From Pseudomonadota bacterium (lineage in GTDB: Bacteria > Desulfobacterota > JADFVX01), in the NCBI GenBank assembly GCA_015222755.1, contig JADFVX010000127.1, forward strand, positions 1-6,402: a stretch of DNA of 6,402 bases. The letters are read 5' to 3'. A program made the position numbers and the translations under genes. This document shows, one piece after another, positions 6,287 to 6,402 of the stretch. The stretch's first letter is position 1. Every line of letters starts with the position of its first letter. The notes below the pieces were generated by a model. That model made no database searches, was not told the origin of the DNA, and saw only the letters and a list, made by a program, of their open reading frames with translations.

Positions 6287-6402
6287 TGCGCCCGAACAAA
6301 GTGACAAAGTACTCTCGGAGTGCGCCCGAACAAAGTGACAAAGTACCCTCGGGGTGCGCCCGAACAAAGTGACAAAGTACCCTCGGGGTGCGCCCGAACA
6401 AA
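6287..6402. repeat. 34-bp tandem repeat array, three full units plus a partial one, open at the window edge
   Basis: Units start at 6287, 6321, 6355 and 6389, an exact 34-base period. The unit begins TGCGCCCGAACAAAGT and ends in a short palindrome around TCG. Units 2 and 3 are identical. Unit 1 differs at two positions only: T for C at 6313 and A for G at 6319. Each unit also holds an internal 8-base step, ACAAAGT written twice (GAACAAAGTGACAAAGTAC). Each junction can form the hairpin GTACCC-TCG-GGGTGC (GTACTC-TCG-GAGTGC in unit 1). The fourth unit is cut after 14 bases, so the true copy number is unknown. The array begins about 48 bases upstream of the predicted ygiQ transcription start. There are no spacers, so it is not CRISPR. 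It could be a minisatellite, a structured intergenic repeat family, or the 3' part of a repeat-derived gene to the right. Confidence 0.93.

Noticed and set aside
6287..6402. Possible CRISPR array at the right edge
   Set aside because: The 34-base units abut each other with no unique spacers, so this is a simple tandem repeat. No cas-like gene is visible in the window.

Overview
The window reads as chromosomal DNA of a Gram-negative bacterium. A PpiD/SurA-type periplasmic foldase, a membrane diguanylate cyclase and a YgiQ-type radical SAM protein together would fit a deltaproteobacterial (Desulfobacterota) or Nitrospirota-like lineage. That placement is an impression from protein style, not a measurement. 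No transposase, integrase, phage gene, tRNA or rRNA is visible. All five genes look intact, apart from the first, which is cut by the window edge.

Layout from left to right. (1) Positions 3-1247 (+) hold the C-terminal two thirds of a parvulin-type peptidyl-prolyl isomerase related to PpiD. (2) A ketopantoate reductase (panE-like) follows convergently on the minus strand, only 10 bases away. Its start is best placed at 2187, because a near-perfect sigma-70 promoter overlaps the longer ORF's first ATG. (3) A divergent regulatory region (2188-2338) carries that promoter, a rightward extended -10 promoter and, between them, a bulged 10-bp inverted repeat. (4) The rightward promoter serves a two-gene unit: a multi-pass membrane GGDEF diguanylate cyclase (2339-3562) and, 17 bases downstream, a TVP38/TMEM64 (VTT/DedA-like) membrane protein (3580-4251). 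(5) A 134-base AT-rich convergent intergenic region follows. (6) A full-length YgiQ-family radical SAM protein lies on the minus strand (4386-6239). Its promoter sits so close to the ATG that the mRNA is predicted to be leaderless. (7) The right edge is an array of 34-bp tandem repeats (6287-6402) that continues beyond the window.

The genes are mostly housekeeping or envelope-related: periplasmic protein folding, pantothenate/CoA synthesis, c-di-GMP signalling, a membrane-lipid-type VTT protein and an uncharacterised radical SAM enzyme. They do not form one obvious pathway. The only clear operon is the cyclase plus VTT pair.

No wholly new multi-gene system is evident. The least explained item is the 34-bp array. 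Each unit can form a GTAC(Y)C-TCG-G(R)GGTGC-type hairpin, and the only two differences between units change both partners of one base pair (T-A to C-G). Next come the predicted leaderless ygiQ transcript, the dyad between the divergent promoters, and the GGDEF domain with a basic loop insertion and no visible inhibitory site.
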